This document shows positions 1 to 9,134 of a DNA stretch of 64,000 nt, piece after piece. How positions within the stretch are numbered: the stretch's first letter is position 1; each line of letters begins with the position of its first letter. The notes beneath the pieces are model-generated. The model was not told where the DNA came from and did not search any database. It saw only the letters and a program-made list of their open reading frames with translations. The translations under genes were made by a program, and so were the position numbers. The DNA is from Bacteroides cellulosilyticus (GTDB lineage: Bacteria; Bacteroidota; Bacteroidia; Bacteroidales; Bacteroidaceae): the NCBI RefSeq assembly GCF_020091405.1, contig NZ_CP081903.1:2976501-3040500 (forward strand), in the 5' to 3' direction.

Positions 1-334
1 GATCTCCATCCAATACATTTAGAAACTCCTGATAGTGGTTGAACTTGAAATGATACTTGTCGATCATTCCATTTCCAATGGCTACCTTGTCTATAAGTAT
101 CTGTCCCAAACGATAATAGTTGTTCAGCAATAGTCCCACCGACTGTATGCGGTTTCGTTTTAAAATACGACGGGCATATTGCCAGATACTCTTTGTTGCT
201 TTCGGAGCGAACGGAATAAAATAAAGAACAATCAGAGACAGAAAACCATAAGCGGCTTTTACACCACAATACCTGATCAGGTAAATGAAAAACAGGTATC
301 CGGATACACCGCCACGGGTTTTACCTTTCCACAT
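1..334 (-). CDS. LpxL/HtrB-like acyltransferase, N-terminal part (partial)
   Basis: This reading frame starts at an ATG at 334 and stays open on the minus strand to the window edge, giving 111 residues. The N-terminus reads MWKGKTRGGVSGYLFFIYL and has a hydrophobic segment at about residues 12-42, then a basic stretch (YARRILKRNRIQ). This is the usual beginning of the lipid A acyltransferase (LpxL/HtrB) family, whose HxxxxD active site would lie beyond the edge. It begins 5 bases after the stop of the acyl carrier protein gene, in the same operon. Such acyltransferases are standard members of aryl-polyene clusters, where they are thought to attach the polyene acid to a membrane lipid. The family call rests on the N-terminus and the context only. 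Confidence 0.6.
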   Translation of the reverse strand, partial: MWKGKTRGGVSGYLFFIYLIRYCGVKAAYGFLSLIVLYFIPFAPKATKSIWQYARRILKRNRIQSVGLLLNNYYRLGQILIDKVAIGNGMIDKYHFKFNHYQEFLNVLDGD

Positions 335-339
335 CTTGT

Positions 340-597
340 TTATTCGTTTTTGTTTTCGGCCATACGTGTGATGACGAGATTATAGAAGTCCTGGAACGTT
401 TTGATTCCGACAAAATCTTGCCCGGTTACATTAAAACCGAAGTTCTTTTCAATCAACACTACCATATCTACCAAGTCCAGACTGTCTAACTCAAGGGTTT
501 GCATGAGCGGAGCATCAGGCTGGATAAGATCGATATCTACTTCAAATTCCTCGGATAAGGTTTCTCTTATCTTTTCAATGATTTCTTCGTGGGTCAT
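340..597 (-). CDS. Acyl carrier protein of the polyene cluster
   Basis: An 85-residue acyl carrier protein. The phosphopantetheine attachment motif is LELDSLDLVDMVV, with Ser39 as the modified serine. It should carry the growing aryl-polyene chain between the ketosynthase, the ketoreductase and the acyltransferase. It lies 7 bases downstream of the ketosynthase gene and 5 bases upstream of the acyltransferase, so the genes are probably co-transcribed. It is not the housekeeping fatty-acid ACP by context: there is no fabF/fabD housekeeping neighbourhood, and an ammonia-lyase sits in the same operon. Confidence 0.88.
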   Translation of the reverse strand: MTHEEIIEKIRETLSEEFEVDIDLIQPDAPLMQTLELDSLDLVDMVVLIEKNFGFNVTGQDFVGIKTFQDFYNLVITRMAENKNE

Positions 598-604
598 ACT
601 TATA

Positions 605-1825
605 TTACTTTACTTTTTTAATAATTAATGTAGAATTGGTTCCTCCGAATCCGAATGAGTTTGAGAGGAATGTATCAAATTCCATATTTACTCGTTGGGC
701 GGGGATATTAAGTTGGGCAGATGCTTCATCCGGCTCTTCGAAATTCAGATTGGGAGCAATGAAGTTATTTTGCATCATTAAAGTAGAATAGATTACTTCA
801 CTGGCACCTGCCATCCACATTTCGTGACCGGTCATAGACTTGGTGGACGTCACGTATGGGCGATGTCCTTCAAATACCTCTGCTATGGCTTTTGCTTCAT
901 TCAAGTCACCTATTGGTGTAGAAGTGGCGTGCGCATTGATGTATTTAATTTCATCCAATGCGATTCCGGCATTCCGGATGGCCATTTCCAATGAACGCTT
1001 TGGCCCGTCTATATTAGGAACAGATATGTGATCTCCGTTGGATGAAAAACCGTAGCCGATAATTTCTGCCAGTATGGGGGCTCCTCGCCTGACAGCTGAT
1101 TCATAACTTTCCAGTACCAGGCTGGCGCCACCTCCGCTGGGTACAAGCCCGTCCCTGTTTTTATCAAAAGGTCTGGATGCTTTCTGGGGTTCAGCTTCAC
1201 GGTTGGAAAATGCACTTAACCCGTCGAAGCTACCCACAGAGAATGGATTAACTTCCTGTGCGCCACCACAAAGAATGCAGTCCTGCAATCCCGATTTGAT
1301 AAGCAGATATCCCATGCCAATGGCGTGGGAACCGCTTGCACAAGCACCGGAGATTGTGAAGTTTACTCCTCTGAGTTTAAAGATGACTGACAGGTTCATC
1401 GACACAGTTGAATTCATCGACTGGAAGATAGAACCGGAACCTACCAGGACGGTATTCTTCTTTTCCCGGATAATATCCACAGCATTAATAATCGGTGCAG
1501 TGCTACTATCATTTCCATAGAGTACTCCTACTTCGTTCGCTTCCAGGAATGCTTCATCGATACCTGCATTTTTGAAGGCTTCCACACTTGCCAGATAGGC
1601 ATATTCTCCTTGTTCAGGCAGGCAGAGACGTTTTCGTCTGTCCAGCATCTTTTTGAGATCAGGGCGCTCCAATAAGCCGGTCAGTGCAGACAGATATCCC
1701 ATCTCTTTCCGTTGAGGATCAATGCCGATGCCCGATTTACCGTTATATAATGAGTCTGTTACTTCGCTCAGGTTTTTGCCGATGCATGAGTAAATCCCCA
1801 TTCCTGTAATGACAACTCTTCTCAT
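605..1825 (-). CDS. Beta-ketoacyl-ACP synthase (FabF-like) of the polyene cluster
   Basis: A 406-residue condensing enzyme of the FabF/KAS II family. The Cys-His-His triad is visible: Cys162 in SGACASGSHAIG, His299 in NAHATSTPIGD and His334 in KSMTGHEMWMAG. It should extend an aryl starter (cinnamate or 4-hydroxycinnamate) with malonyl units. Its start codon overlaps the end of the upstream ketoreductase gene by 4 bases, indicating translational coupling. The adjacent ammonia-lyase, reductase and ACP support a role in aryl-polyene or flexirubin-type pigment synthesis rather than general fatty-acid synthesis. Confidence 0.85.
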   Translation of the reverse strand: MRRVVITGMGIYSCIGKNLSEVTDSLYNGKSGIGIDPQRKEMGYLSALTGLLERPDLKKMLDRRKRLCLPEQGEYAYLASVEAFKNAGIDEAFLEANEVGVLYGNDSSTAPIINAVDIIREKKNTVLVGSGSIFQSMNSTVSMNLSVIFKLRGVNFTISGACASGSHAIGMGYLLIKSGLQDCILCGGAQEVNPFSVGSFDGLSAFSNREAEPQKASRPFDKNRDGLVPSGGGASLVLESYESAVRRGAPILAEIIGYGFSSNGDHISVPNIDGPKRSLEMAIRNAGIALDEIKYINAHATSTPIGDLNEAKAIAEVFEGHRPYVTSTKSMTGHEMWMAGASEVIYSTLMMQNNFIAPNLNFEEPDEASAQLNIPAQRVNMEFDTFLSNSFGFGGTNSTLIIKKVK

Positions 1826-2550
1826 GTATGCAGTCCTCCATTGATTGAAATAACCTCACCTGTAATGTAAGAGGCATTGGGAGATACTATGAAACTTACG
1901 AGATCAGCTACTTCTTCCGGTTCGCCGAAGCGTCCGGCAGGGATATGTTTTTTCCATTCGTTCTCGTTGATATCTTCGGTCATTTCCGTGCGGATGAATC
2001 CGGGAGCCACCGCATTGACGGTCACGTGCTTCTTTGCAACTTCCTGAGCTAATGCCTTGGTAGCAGCAATGACACCTCCTTTGGCGGCAGAATAATTGGT
2101 CTGCCCGGGCATGCCTTTGATCCCCGATAATGAGACGATGTTGACAATACGTCCGAAGCGTTTGACAAGCATGTTCTTAAGCAATGCCTGGGTGACATAA
2201 AAGAAGCCGTTCAGGCTGGTGTTCAGTACCCCGCTCCATTCTGCTTCGGTCATCCAAAGCATCAGGTTATCTTTGCGGATGCCTGCATTATTTATCAGCA
2301 CCTCGATATATTCATCCGGATGTTGTTCGCTCCAGTTATTTAAAGCTTCGGATACTGCCTTTGGATCAGTAACATCGAACTTCGATAGTTCTCCATCACC
2401 TCCTTTTTCACGAACTAATTGCAGTGTGTTTGCCGCTTCCTTATCGTTGCTTTGATAATTTATCAGCACGGTATATCCCATTGCTGCCAACCTGATGCTG
2501 ACAGAACGTCCTATGCCCCGGCTTCCGCCTGTTATTAATGCGTATTTCAT
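1822..2550 (-). CDS. 3-oxoacyl-ACP reductase (FabG-like SDR)
   Basis: A 242-residue classical short-chain dehydrogenase. The nucleotide-binding motif TGGSRGIG is at residues 7-14, NNAG at about 87-90, and the catalytic Ser140, Tyr153 and Lys157 lie in IVSLSG and YSAAK. The C-terminus ends with the usual GEVISINGG segment. It should reduce the 3-keto group formed by the neighbouring ketosynthase, using NADPH. It abuts the ammonia-lyase gene directly (lyase stop 2551, reductase start 2550) and overlaps the ketosynthase by 4 bases. This tight packing marks a dedicated pathway enzyme of the polyene operon. Confidence 0.87.
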   Translation of the reverse strand: MKYALITGGSRGIGRSVSIRLAAMGYTVLINYQSNDKEAANTLQLVREKGGDGELSKFDVTDPKAVSEALNNWSEQHPDEYIEVLINNAGIRKDNLMLWMTEAEWSGVLNTSLNGFFYVTQALLKNMLVKRFGRIVNIVSLSGIKGMPGQTNYSAAKGGVIAATKALAQEVAKKHVTVNAVAPGFIRTEMTEDINENEWKKHIPAGRFGEPEEVADLVSFIVSPNASYITGEVISINGGLHT

Positions 2551-4107
2551 TTATAAATTGAATTTCTTATTTTTCAAGTATCCACTCATAGCCTCTATTT
2601 CCTTGTACTTGGGAGTATCCTGGGTAAATACAGGGAAAAATGCCCGGATCTCATTGTATACGCAACGCGATTCCGTACTGAGCTTTTCCTGTATCTTTAA
2701 GTAATCTACAGCCTGTACGATACCCATAAACAGGATGCTCATAACCTGGAAAGAATTCTCTATGACTGTTTTGGCTATTAACGCAGAATTAGTTCCCATG
2801 CTTACAATATCCTGATTATCATTGTTGTTTGGGATACTGTGTATATACATGGGATTAGATAACGTCTGACACTCGGCTGTTGTGGAAGTAGCAGTAAATT
2901 GTGAGGCTTGTAACCCATAATTCAATCCTAATACTCCCAAATTGACAAATGGAGGAAGTATTCCGTTGATGCGATCATGGAACAGATAATTCAATTGGCG
3001 TTCACTTAGCATTGTCAGTTTCGTTATGGCTATTTTCAGTTTGTCCATTTCAAAAGAGACGTAATCACCATGAAAGTTTCCGCCGTGATATACGTTTTGG
3101 GTTTCCGGATCAACAATCGGGTTGTCGCAAGCTGAGTTAATTTCGTTTATCAATACTTCTTCCGTATTTATAAGGGTGTCATAAACCGGTCCCAATATTT
3201 GTGGAGTACATCTTAACGAGTAATAAGGCTGCACTTTATGTTCAAAAATCTTTTCTTCATGTTTCTGTCCGTACAGTTCATTCTCTCTTTTGAGAGTACA
3301 TTTACTGTCGGACATCCAGACTCTCATCATTTCAGCTATCTTTTGCTGCCCTTTATGAAGTTTGGCATCATTTAGCGGTTGAGAAACGAAATCATCATAC
3401 GATGCGGCAATTTCATTCATCATTACCGAGGCGCATACGGACCAGTTGAGCAATTGGCGGGCATAAATCAAGTTAACAATGCCAATGCCTGTCATAACAG
3501 AAGTGCCGTTTGTTACTGAAAGCCCTTCACGGATATGTATGGAGAAAGGTTTGAGATGATTCTTCTCAAGTACCTGGGCGGTGGGTTGTAGCTGCCCTTG
3601 ATAGAACACTTCTCCTTCACCGATCAGCGTCAACGCTATATGCGCCAATTGCACTAAATCGCCACTGGCACCTACACTGCCATGCTCCGGTATATACGGA
3701 AAAATATCCAGGTTAATGAACTTGACGAGTAGTTCGACCAGCTCTGTATGTATACCTGATTTCCCTTGAAGAAAAGTGAATAATCTGGCAATCATTGCTG
3801 CTTTCACATAAAGAGGAGGCAATGGCTTTCCCGCTCCGGTAGAGTGGCTCCTGATGATGTTGTATTGTAATTCCGTTAATGATTTATCTTCAATCCTATA
3901 TTGAGCCATAGGACCGAACCCTGTATTAATTCCGTAAATAATTTTATCACTGGAGAAATCCTTCAAGAAACGAAAACTCTTATCTACTTCTTGAATACAT
4001 TCATCGGAAATAATTACTTTTTCATCATCAAACAGTAGCTTTTGGAGCGTTCCCAAATTTATATATTTGCCGACTATCATAGTATACTTCATTGATATAG
4101 ACTGCAA
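2551..4107 (-). CDS. Aromatic amino-acid ammonia-lyase (HAL/TAL family)
   Basis: A 518-residue member of the histidine/tyrosine/phenylalanine ammonia-lyase family. The Ala-Ser-Gly triplet that cyclises to the MIO cofactor is at 147-149 (HGSVGASGDLVQLAH). The catalytic-tyrosine loop YGINTGFG is at 58-65. It probably deaminates tyrosine or phenylalanine to give the aryl starter acid of the pigment. Histidine is less likely because the downstream genes are polyketide-type and no hut genes are near. It is the first gene of the minus-strand operon. Starts at residues 6 or 10 (MKYTMIVGK) are also possible, since no strong ribosome site decides. Confidence 0.82.
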   Translation of the reverse strand: MQSISMKYTMIVGKYINLGTLQKLLFDDEKVIISDECIQEVDKSFRFLKDFSSDKIIYGINTGFGPMAQYRIEDKSLTELQYNIIRSHSTGAGKPLPPLYVKAAMIARLFTFLQGKSGIHTELVELLVKFINLDIFPYIPEHGSVGASGDLVQLAHIALTLIGEGEVFYQGQLQPTAQVLEKNHLKPFSIHIREGLSVTNGTSVMTGIGIVNLIYARQLLNWSVCASVMMNEIAASYDDFVSQPLNDAKLHKGQQKIAEMMRVWMSDSKCTLKRENELYGQKHEEKIFEHKVQPYYSLRCTPQILGPVYDTLINTEEVLINEINSACDNPIVDPETQNVYHGGNFHGDYVSFEMDKLKIAITKLTMLSERQLNYLFHDRINGILPPFVNLGVLGLNYGLQASQFTATSTTAECQTLSNPMYIHSIPNNNDNQDIVSMGTNSALIAKTVIENSFQVMSILFMGIVQAVDYLKIQEKLSTESRCVYNEIRAFFPVFTQDTPKYKEIEAMSGYLKNKKFNL

Positions 4108-4203
4108 AAATAGCTATTTTATATCAATAATAGATGTCTATGCAAAATAAAACTTTTTTTTGCAAGGTGGTTTTTGACGGACCTGAATATATTGTAAATA
4201 ATG

Positions 4204-4596
4204 TTATTCGGTAACAGCTTCCAATAATTTTATCTCATGGCTGGTATCATTCGTATTGCAGCTTCCATTGAATTTAGCCTGTGATTCTATTTCCAATTTT
4301 GTGGTATAGATATTGCCCTGCATCACACAGTTGGCTTTCAGGGTGAGTTCTTCCTTCACGTATGCATCACCGATGATAGTTCCGTGAAGGCAAGCGTGTG
4401 TACAAGACAGGTTGCCGTGTATTTTTCCTTCCGGACCGATGACTATTTTCCCGGTACACCGGATATTTCCTTCTACAGTTCCGTCGATACGCATATCTCC
4501 ATCGATGGAACAATCACCTTTAATTAAACTTTGACTGGAAAGCGTGGTTAATTTATTGCTTACCTTATCTTCTATTCCTTTTTTTGAGTTAAACAT
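4204..4596 (-). CDS. Bactofilin
   Basis: A 130-residue bactofilin (polymer-forming cytoskeletal protein, formerly DUF583). The centre is a right-handed beta-helix of short hydrophobic-Gly rungs (DGDMRIDGTVEGNIRCTG, IGPEGKIHGNLSC, KANCVMQGNIYTTKLEIES), flanked by a polar N-terminus (MFNSKKGIEDKV) and an acidic C-terminus. Bactofilins self-assemble into membrane-associated filaments that place cell-wall or shape factors. It lies 22 bases beyond the stop of the RSH gene in the same direction. The 96-base gap to the ammonia-lyase gene holds no gene. Confidence 0.88.
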   Translation of the reverse strand: MFNSKKGIEDKVSNKLTTLSSQSLIKGDCSIDGDMRIDGTVEGNIRCTGKIVIGPEGKIHGNLSCTHACLHGTIIGDAYVKEELTLKANCVMQGNIYTTKLEIESQAKFNGSCNTNDTSHEIKLLEAVTE

Positions 4597-4618
4597 ACTA
4601 GTGTGCTTTTATAGTTTT

Positions 4619-6877
4619 TTATCCTTCTACGCGGGTTACTTGCTTGATGTTCTGTATCTGTTTCAGATTATTGCAGATGGTTTTCACATCATCCACATCA
4701 TGCACGTACAATTGGATGTTTCCTTCAAAAATACCGTCTGTTGTTTCAATGGACAACTTACGGATATTTACATTCAGCTGACGCGAAATCACCTGTGTTA
4801 CTTCGTTCAGCAATCCCATGGCATCTATACCTTTTATATATATATTCACCAGGAAGGAGAGTTCCTTATGGGTATCCCACTCTGTAGCCAGAATACGGTT
4901 TCCGTAACTGCTCTTCAAACGTGCGGCGACGGGACACTGGCGTTTGTGGATAATGATACGGTCGTTTTCGTCCATATATCCCAGTACATCGTCACCCGGA
5001 ATGGGGTGGCAACATTCTGCCATGATATAATTCTTCTGGATATTCTCTTCCGTCAGTTTCAGGATTTGCTTCGTATTGATTTTCTCCTTTTCTTGCAGTG
5101 GTTTTTCTTCAATCGGTTCTTTGTTGTCCTTGTTACCGCCGAACGAGAAGGTGAGAAACTTCTTCCAGTTGGTTCCTTGTTTCTCTTTCAGGGCATTTTT
5201 ATCCAGGTCGCCCAATACGATCTTTTTATTGCCGATGGCTATCAGAAACTCGTCCCGGTTCTTCATATTATGGGCTTTCACCAACTTGTCTATCAACAGG
5301 TCGTCCAGTCGCAGCTCTTCTTTTTTGAAGAATTCATTCAGAAGGGTTTCGCCTTCTTTCTGGCTGTTCCTTTGCTCTTTGCGCAGGATGGCGGCTATCT
5401 TGGCACGGGCACGGGCAGTAGTGGCAAATACTTCCCATTCCGGCTGTACGCGTTGTGATTTGGAAGTCAGAACTTCCACCTGGTCACCACTTTGAAGCTT
5501 GTGGCTCAGAGGGACAAGCTTATGGTTTACTTTTGCGCCGATACAGTGGCTACCGATGTCAGTGTGCAGGGAGAATGCAAAATCCAGTGCCGTAGAGTTC
5601 TGCGGCATAGTCTTGATTTCGCCTTTGGGAGTAAACACAAATATTTCCGATGCAAACAAGTTCAGCTTGATGGTATCGAGGAAGTCAATGGCATCCGGTT
5701 GAGGGTCATCAAGTATTTCTTTGATGGTGCGCAGCCATTTATCCAATTCGCCTTCATCTTCGCCACCTCCGCCTTCTTTATATTTCCAGTGGGCGGCGAA
5801 ACCTTGTTCGGCTACGTCATTCATCCGTTCACTGCGGATTTGTACTTCAATCCATTGCCCGTTGTTTCCCATAAGGGTGACGTGCAAGGCCTGGTAACCG
5901 TTGGCTTTGGGATGACTCACCCAGTCGCGCAGACGGTCGGGGTGGGGTTTGTATATTTTGGAGATGGAGACATAGATATCAAAACAATCGTTCAGTTCTT
6001 CGTCCGCATTTCGTGGTTCAAAGATAATACGTACGGCAAGTAAGTCATAGATTTCTTCAAACGGTACATGCTTGGTCTGCATCTTGTTCCAGATGGAATA
6101 GATGGATTTAACACGCGCGAGAATACGGAATTTCAGCCCCATTTTGTCCAGCTGGGCACGTATCGGAGCAGTGAAATCATTGAATACTTTATCACGTTCG
6201 GTTGCTGTGGCTGCCAGCTTTTCTTCGATTTCCTGATACTCTTCGGGATGTTCGTACTTGAAACTCAGATTCTCCAGTTCTGTCTTTATCTTGTACAGTC
6301 CCAGGCGATTGGCGAGGGGAGCATAGATATACAATGTCTCGCCTGCAATTTTGAATTGCTTGTTGGGAAGCATCGAACCTAACGTGCGCATATTGTGCAG
6401 CCGGTCGGCTATCTTGATCAGAATTACGCGTATATCATCGGACATCGTCAGCAGCAACTTCTTGAAGTTCTCTGCCTGTGCCGAAGCACGGTCACCGAAA
6501 ATACCACCGGATATTTTGGTCAGCCCGTCTACAATCTGGGCGATTTTCGGGCCGAATATGTTTTCTATGTCTTCTACGGTATAGTCCGTATCTTCTACCA
6601 CATCGTGCAGCAAGGCGGCACAAATGGATGTAGAACCAAGACCTATTTCGTTGCATACAATTTGTGCCACAGCGAGGGGGTGCATAATGTAAGGTTCGCC
6701 CGAACGGCGTTTGATGCCCTTATGCGCCTGATTGGCAAAGTTGAATGCCTTTGTTATGATCTCAATACGCTTGCGGTGTTTGGTTGCCAAGTAGTCGTTT
6801 AACAGTTGCTGGAAAGCCTGTTCAATCATTTCTTCTTCGACTTTTTCTTTATCTTTCTGGCCCACATTCTCTTCCAT
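4619..6877 (-). CDS. Bifunctional (p)ppGpp synthetase/hydrolase (RelA/SpoT family, RSH)
   Basis: A 752-residue long RSH enzyme of the stringent response. An N-terminal HD hydrolase domain is intact, with the metal-binding region reading ALLHDVVEDTDYT. It is followed by the RelA synthetase domain, a TGS domain (FTPKGEIKTMPQNSTALDFAF), a conserved Cys/His zinc-finger-like region (AECCHPIPGDDVLGY) and a C-terminal ACT domain. The frame is open to 6934, but the ATG at 6877 is preceded by AAAGGAGAACAGG, a good ribosome site, and gives the usual family N-terminus (MEENVGQ). With both catalytic domains conserved it is probably the main ppGpp hydrolase and synthetase of the cell. Confidence 0.92.
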   Translation of the reverse strand: MEENVGQKDKEKVEEEMIEQAFQQLLNDYLATKHRKRIEIITKAFNFANQAHKGIKRRSGEPYIMHPLAVAQIVCNEIGLGSTSICAALLHDVVEDTDYTVEDIENIFGPKIAQIVDGLTKISGGIFGDRASAQAENFKKLLLTMSDDIRVILIKIADRLHNMRTLGSMLPNKQFKIAGETLYIYAPLANRLGLYKIKTELENLSFKYEHPEEYQEIEEKLAATATERDKVFNDFTAPIRAQLDKMGLKFRILARVKSIYSIWNKMQTKHVPFEEIYDLLAVRIIFEPRNADEELNDCFDIYVSISKIYKPHPDRLRDWVSHPKANGYQALHVTLMGNNGQWIEVQIRSERMNDVAEQGFAAHWKYKEGGGGEDEGELDKWLRTIKEILDDPQPDAIDFLDTIKLNLFASEIFVFTPKGEIKTMPQNSTALDFAFSLHTDIGSHCIGAKVNHKLVPLSHKLQSGDQVEVLTSKSQRVQPEWEVFATTARARAKIAAILRKEQRNSQKEGETLLNEFFKKEELRLDDLLIDKLVKAHNMKNRDEFLIAIGNKKIVLGDLDKNALKEKQGTNWKKFLTFSFGGNKDNKEPIEEKPLQEKEKINTKQILKLTEENIQKNYIMAECCHPIPGDDVLGYMDENDRIIIHKRQCPVAARLKSSYGNRILATEWDTHKELSFLVNIYIKGIDAMGLLNEVTQVISRQLNVNIRKLSIETTDGIFEGNIQLYVHDVDDVKTICNNLKQIQNIKQVTRVEG

Positions 6878-6946
6878 ATCCTGTTCTCCTTTCTTCAGTT
6901 GCTGCAAAAATAAGCAATTTTCAACATCACGCAAGCATTTGTGCCT

Positions 6947-8254
6947 TTATTTATATATCTTCAATTGCTTTCCGGCAGAAATGTTGGTATTGCGCAATCC
7001 ATTCCAACTCTGAAGTTGTTTGACGGTGACGCCATAACGACCTGCAATGGCACCCAGTGTTTCGCCACTCCGTATCTTGTGGTAAGTCAGCTTCCCGTTG
7101 CCCGTTGTAGCGCGTCTTGCTGTAGAGCGGGTTTCGGGGATGGCTACAGTACGGCGGTTTTTGAATAATTCATTAGAACGGTGGGCGTAGATGGTGTCCT
7201 GGCTGTCGATAAATGTACTGATGTAATTCATTGGCAGGCGGAGGGTTTGCGCCTTGCTTTCACCGGGAATTATATTCTTTTTATATTGAGGATTAAGACT
7301 TTTGATCTCTTCCATACTCACGCTACAGATATCGGCAAGCTGTTCGAAATGTAAGTTTTTTGTTACCTGTACTGTGTCTGTTGCGTCGGGAATGTTGGTT
7401 TCCATGGGGCAGATGTTGTGCTTGCAGTAGTAGGTCATCACATAGTTGGCGGCGATAAACGCGGGCACATATCCACGGGTTTCTTTCGGCAAGAAGTTAT
7501 AGATTTCCCAATAATCCGTTTTCCCTCCGGCACGGCGGATGGCTTTGTTGATGGTGCCCGGACCGCAATTGTAGGCGGCAATCACCAGATTCCAGTCTTG
7601 GTAAATGGCATACAGATCCTTCAGATAGCGCGCGGCAGCCCAGGTAGCCTTGATTGGATCGCAGCGTTCGTCAACGAGACTGTTGCTTTCCAGGCCATAC
7701 ATTTTCCCGGTAGCCAGCATGAACTGCCACAGTCCGCGAGCTCCTGCGCGCGAACGGGCGGAAGGGTTGAGAGCGGATTCGATAATGGGCAAGTATCTGA
7801 GTTCGAAGGGCAGTCCGTAAGTATCGAGTGCCTCTTCAAAGATAGGCATGTAGAAATTGCAGGCGCTCAGCATGAACGATACATTATTGCGTAAGCGTCC
7901 TGTGTACATATCTATGAATTTACGTACAATTTCATTGTATGGCATTTCCATCACGGCAGGGATGCGGCTGAGACGGTCGATGTAGACGGAATCACTGAAA
8001 AACGGATTCTCGGTGGAGGTACTGCAATCTTTGCCTAAATCAATATAATTCTTTGCTTTCCAGTCGTTGAGCAGGCTGTCCAGCGGATAGGTCATACTTG
8101 GAGGAAGTTCGATGCTTTCCTTCCTTTCCGTCCCGTTGTCGCGGATGAGTACATCCACGCTTTCTTGCGCTTGCACCTGGAAGGTGAAGAGTGACAGACA
8201 AAACAGGAACGGAGTGGCGATAAACTTCTTCATATTTACAGATTTATTCTTCAT
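6947..8254 (-). CDS. Membrane-bound lytic transglycosylase (MltD-like) with LysM
   Basis: A 435-residue exported peptidoglycan lyase. There is a signal peptide (FIATPFLFCLSLFTFQVQAQ). A transglycosylase SLT domain at about 125-260 has its catalytic Glu in IIESALNPSARS, then GARGLWQFM and the YNCGPGTINKAIRRAGG loop. The C-terminus carries one degenerate and one clear LysM module (TYHKIRSGETLGAIAGRYG). It should cleave glycan strands from the periplasmic side. It shares the minus strand with parA, parB and the DUF5683 gene upstream. An ATG at residue 8 (8233) is an alternative start that would suit the signal peptide better. Confidence 0.88.
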   Translation of the reverse strand: MKNKSVNMKKFIATPFLFCLSLFTFQVQAQESVDVLIRDNGTERKESIELPPSMTYPLDSLLNDWKAKNYIDLGKDCSTSTENPFFSDSVYIDRLSRIPAVMEMPYNEIVRKFIDMYTGRLRNNVSFMLSACNFYMPIFEEALDTYGLPFELRYLPIIESALNPSARSRAGARGLWQFMLATGKMYGLESNSLVDERCDPIKATWAAARYLKDLYAIYQDWNLVIAAYNCGPGTINKAIRRAGGKTDYWEIYNFLPKETRGYVPAFIAANYVMTYYCKHNICPMETNIPDATDTVQVTKNLHFEQLADICSVSMEEIKSLNPQYKKNIIPGESKAQTLRLPMNYISTFIDSQDTIYAHRSNELFKNRRTVAIPETRSTARRATTGNGKLTYHKIRSGETLGAIAGRYGVTVKQLQSWNGLRNTNISAGKQLKIYK

Positions 8255-8288
8255 GTGTGATTATTCTTTGGTATGGCTTTATTCTCAT

Positions 8289-9134
8289 TTAAAAACGGAA
8301 ACTGCATTGCAGTCCGACGGATTTATTGGAGGTACCGGTGCTATATTGGTTGTTGATAACAGCCGGTTCTATTCTCATACTGAGGTCGGGCGTTATATCG
8401 AAATTAGATAATTCCGCATCTACATACGCATCGATAACCGATATCAGATAAACGCCGATAAAAGCGAAGATACTCAGGTCGCGATATCGACGGTATGTAT
8501 CCTTTCGTTTTCGGAGCGTTTCTACTATTTGTGTCTGGGGAACCTTTTTGACATATCCCGGGGGGAGCAGGTCGTTGATACTGCTGGCATCCCAGTTGCC
8601 TTTGGAGGCATCCTTGTACGCTTGCATGTAGTCTTTATACATTTTCCCGTTCCAGGTCAGTGCATATGCACATCCGGCAAAGCCACCATATATAATAGGT
8701 AGTTTCCAGTATTTCCGGTTGTAGATCTGTCCCCCTCCCGGAATTACCAAAGCAAGCCATGTCGCTTTGGTCGGATTGGGAATAAAAACTTTTTTATTGA
8801 GTTCTTTGTTCAGACTGTCCGTTGGCGTATCGGGCACTTGCGGGGTGGGGGCGGAGGTCATCTCCAACAAACGCTTTTTATTTTCGGCAGCAATACTGTC
8901 GGCTACTGCGAGGCTATCAGCGGTTGAAACCCGTTGCAGAATAGGATCGCTTAGTGCATCCAGGCTATCCGGTACAATTTGCGATATCTTCCGCAATGTG
9001 TCCGCAAGCTCTTTTTGCTGTCGTTTGGCAGCGGCACGCGGACGGTCCTGCCCATACATAGCAATCCCTGCCGTCTGCACGAGGCAAAGCAGCAGGGCGA
9101 TACACCATTGATATGTTTTAGTTCCTTTCGTCAT
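8289..9134 (-). CDS. DUF5683 domain protein, exported
   Basis: A 281-residue protein with an N-terminal signal peptide (WCIALLLCLVQTAGIAMYGQ). A low-complexity Ala/Asp/Ser region to about residue 115 follows, then the DUF5683 core LVIPGGGQIYNRKYWKLP with two hydrophobic membrane segments near 138-155 and 222-240. DUF5683 proteins are common in Bacteroidota and have no agreed function. Its start codon lies immediately after the parB stop (9135), so it is in the parA-parB operon, upstream of the lytic transglycosylase. An envelope role is an inference from location and signal peptide only. Confidence 0.75.
   Translation of the reverse strand: MTKGTKTYQWCIALLLCLVQTAGIAMYGQDRPRAAAKRQQKELADTLRKISQIVPDSLDALSDPILQRVSTADSLAVADSIAAENKKRLLEMTSAPTPQVPDTPTDSLNKELNKKVFIPNPTKATWLALVIPGGGQIYNRKYWKLPIIYGGFAGCAYALTWNGKMYKDYMQAYKDASKGNWDASSINDLLPPGYVKKVPQTQIVETLRKRKDTYRRYRDLSIFAFIGVYLISVIDAYVDAELSNFDITPDLSMRIEPAVINNQYSTGTSNKSVGLQCSFRF

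Noticed and set aside
4544..5458. 304-residue plus-strand open frame
   Set aside because: It lies antisense inside the bactofilin and RSH genes, whose protein families are unmistakable; the product is Phe/Leu-rich noise.
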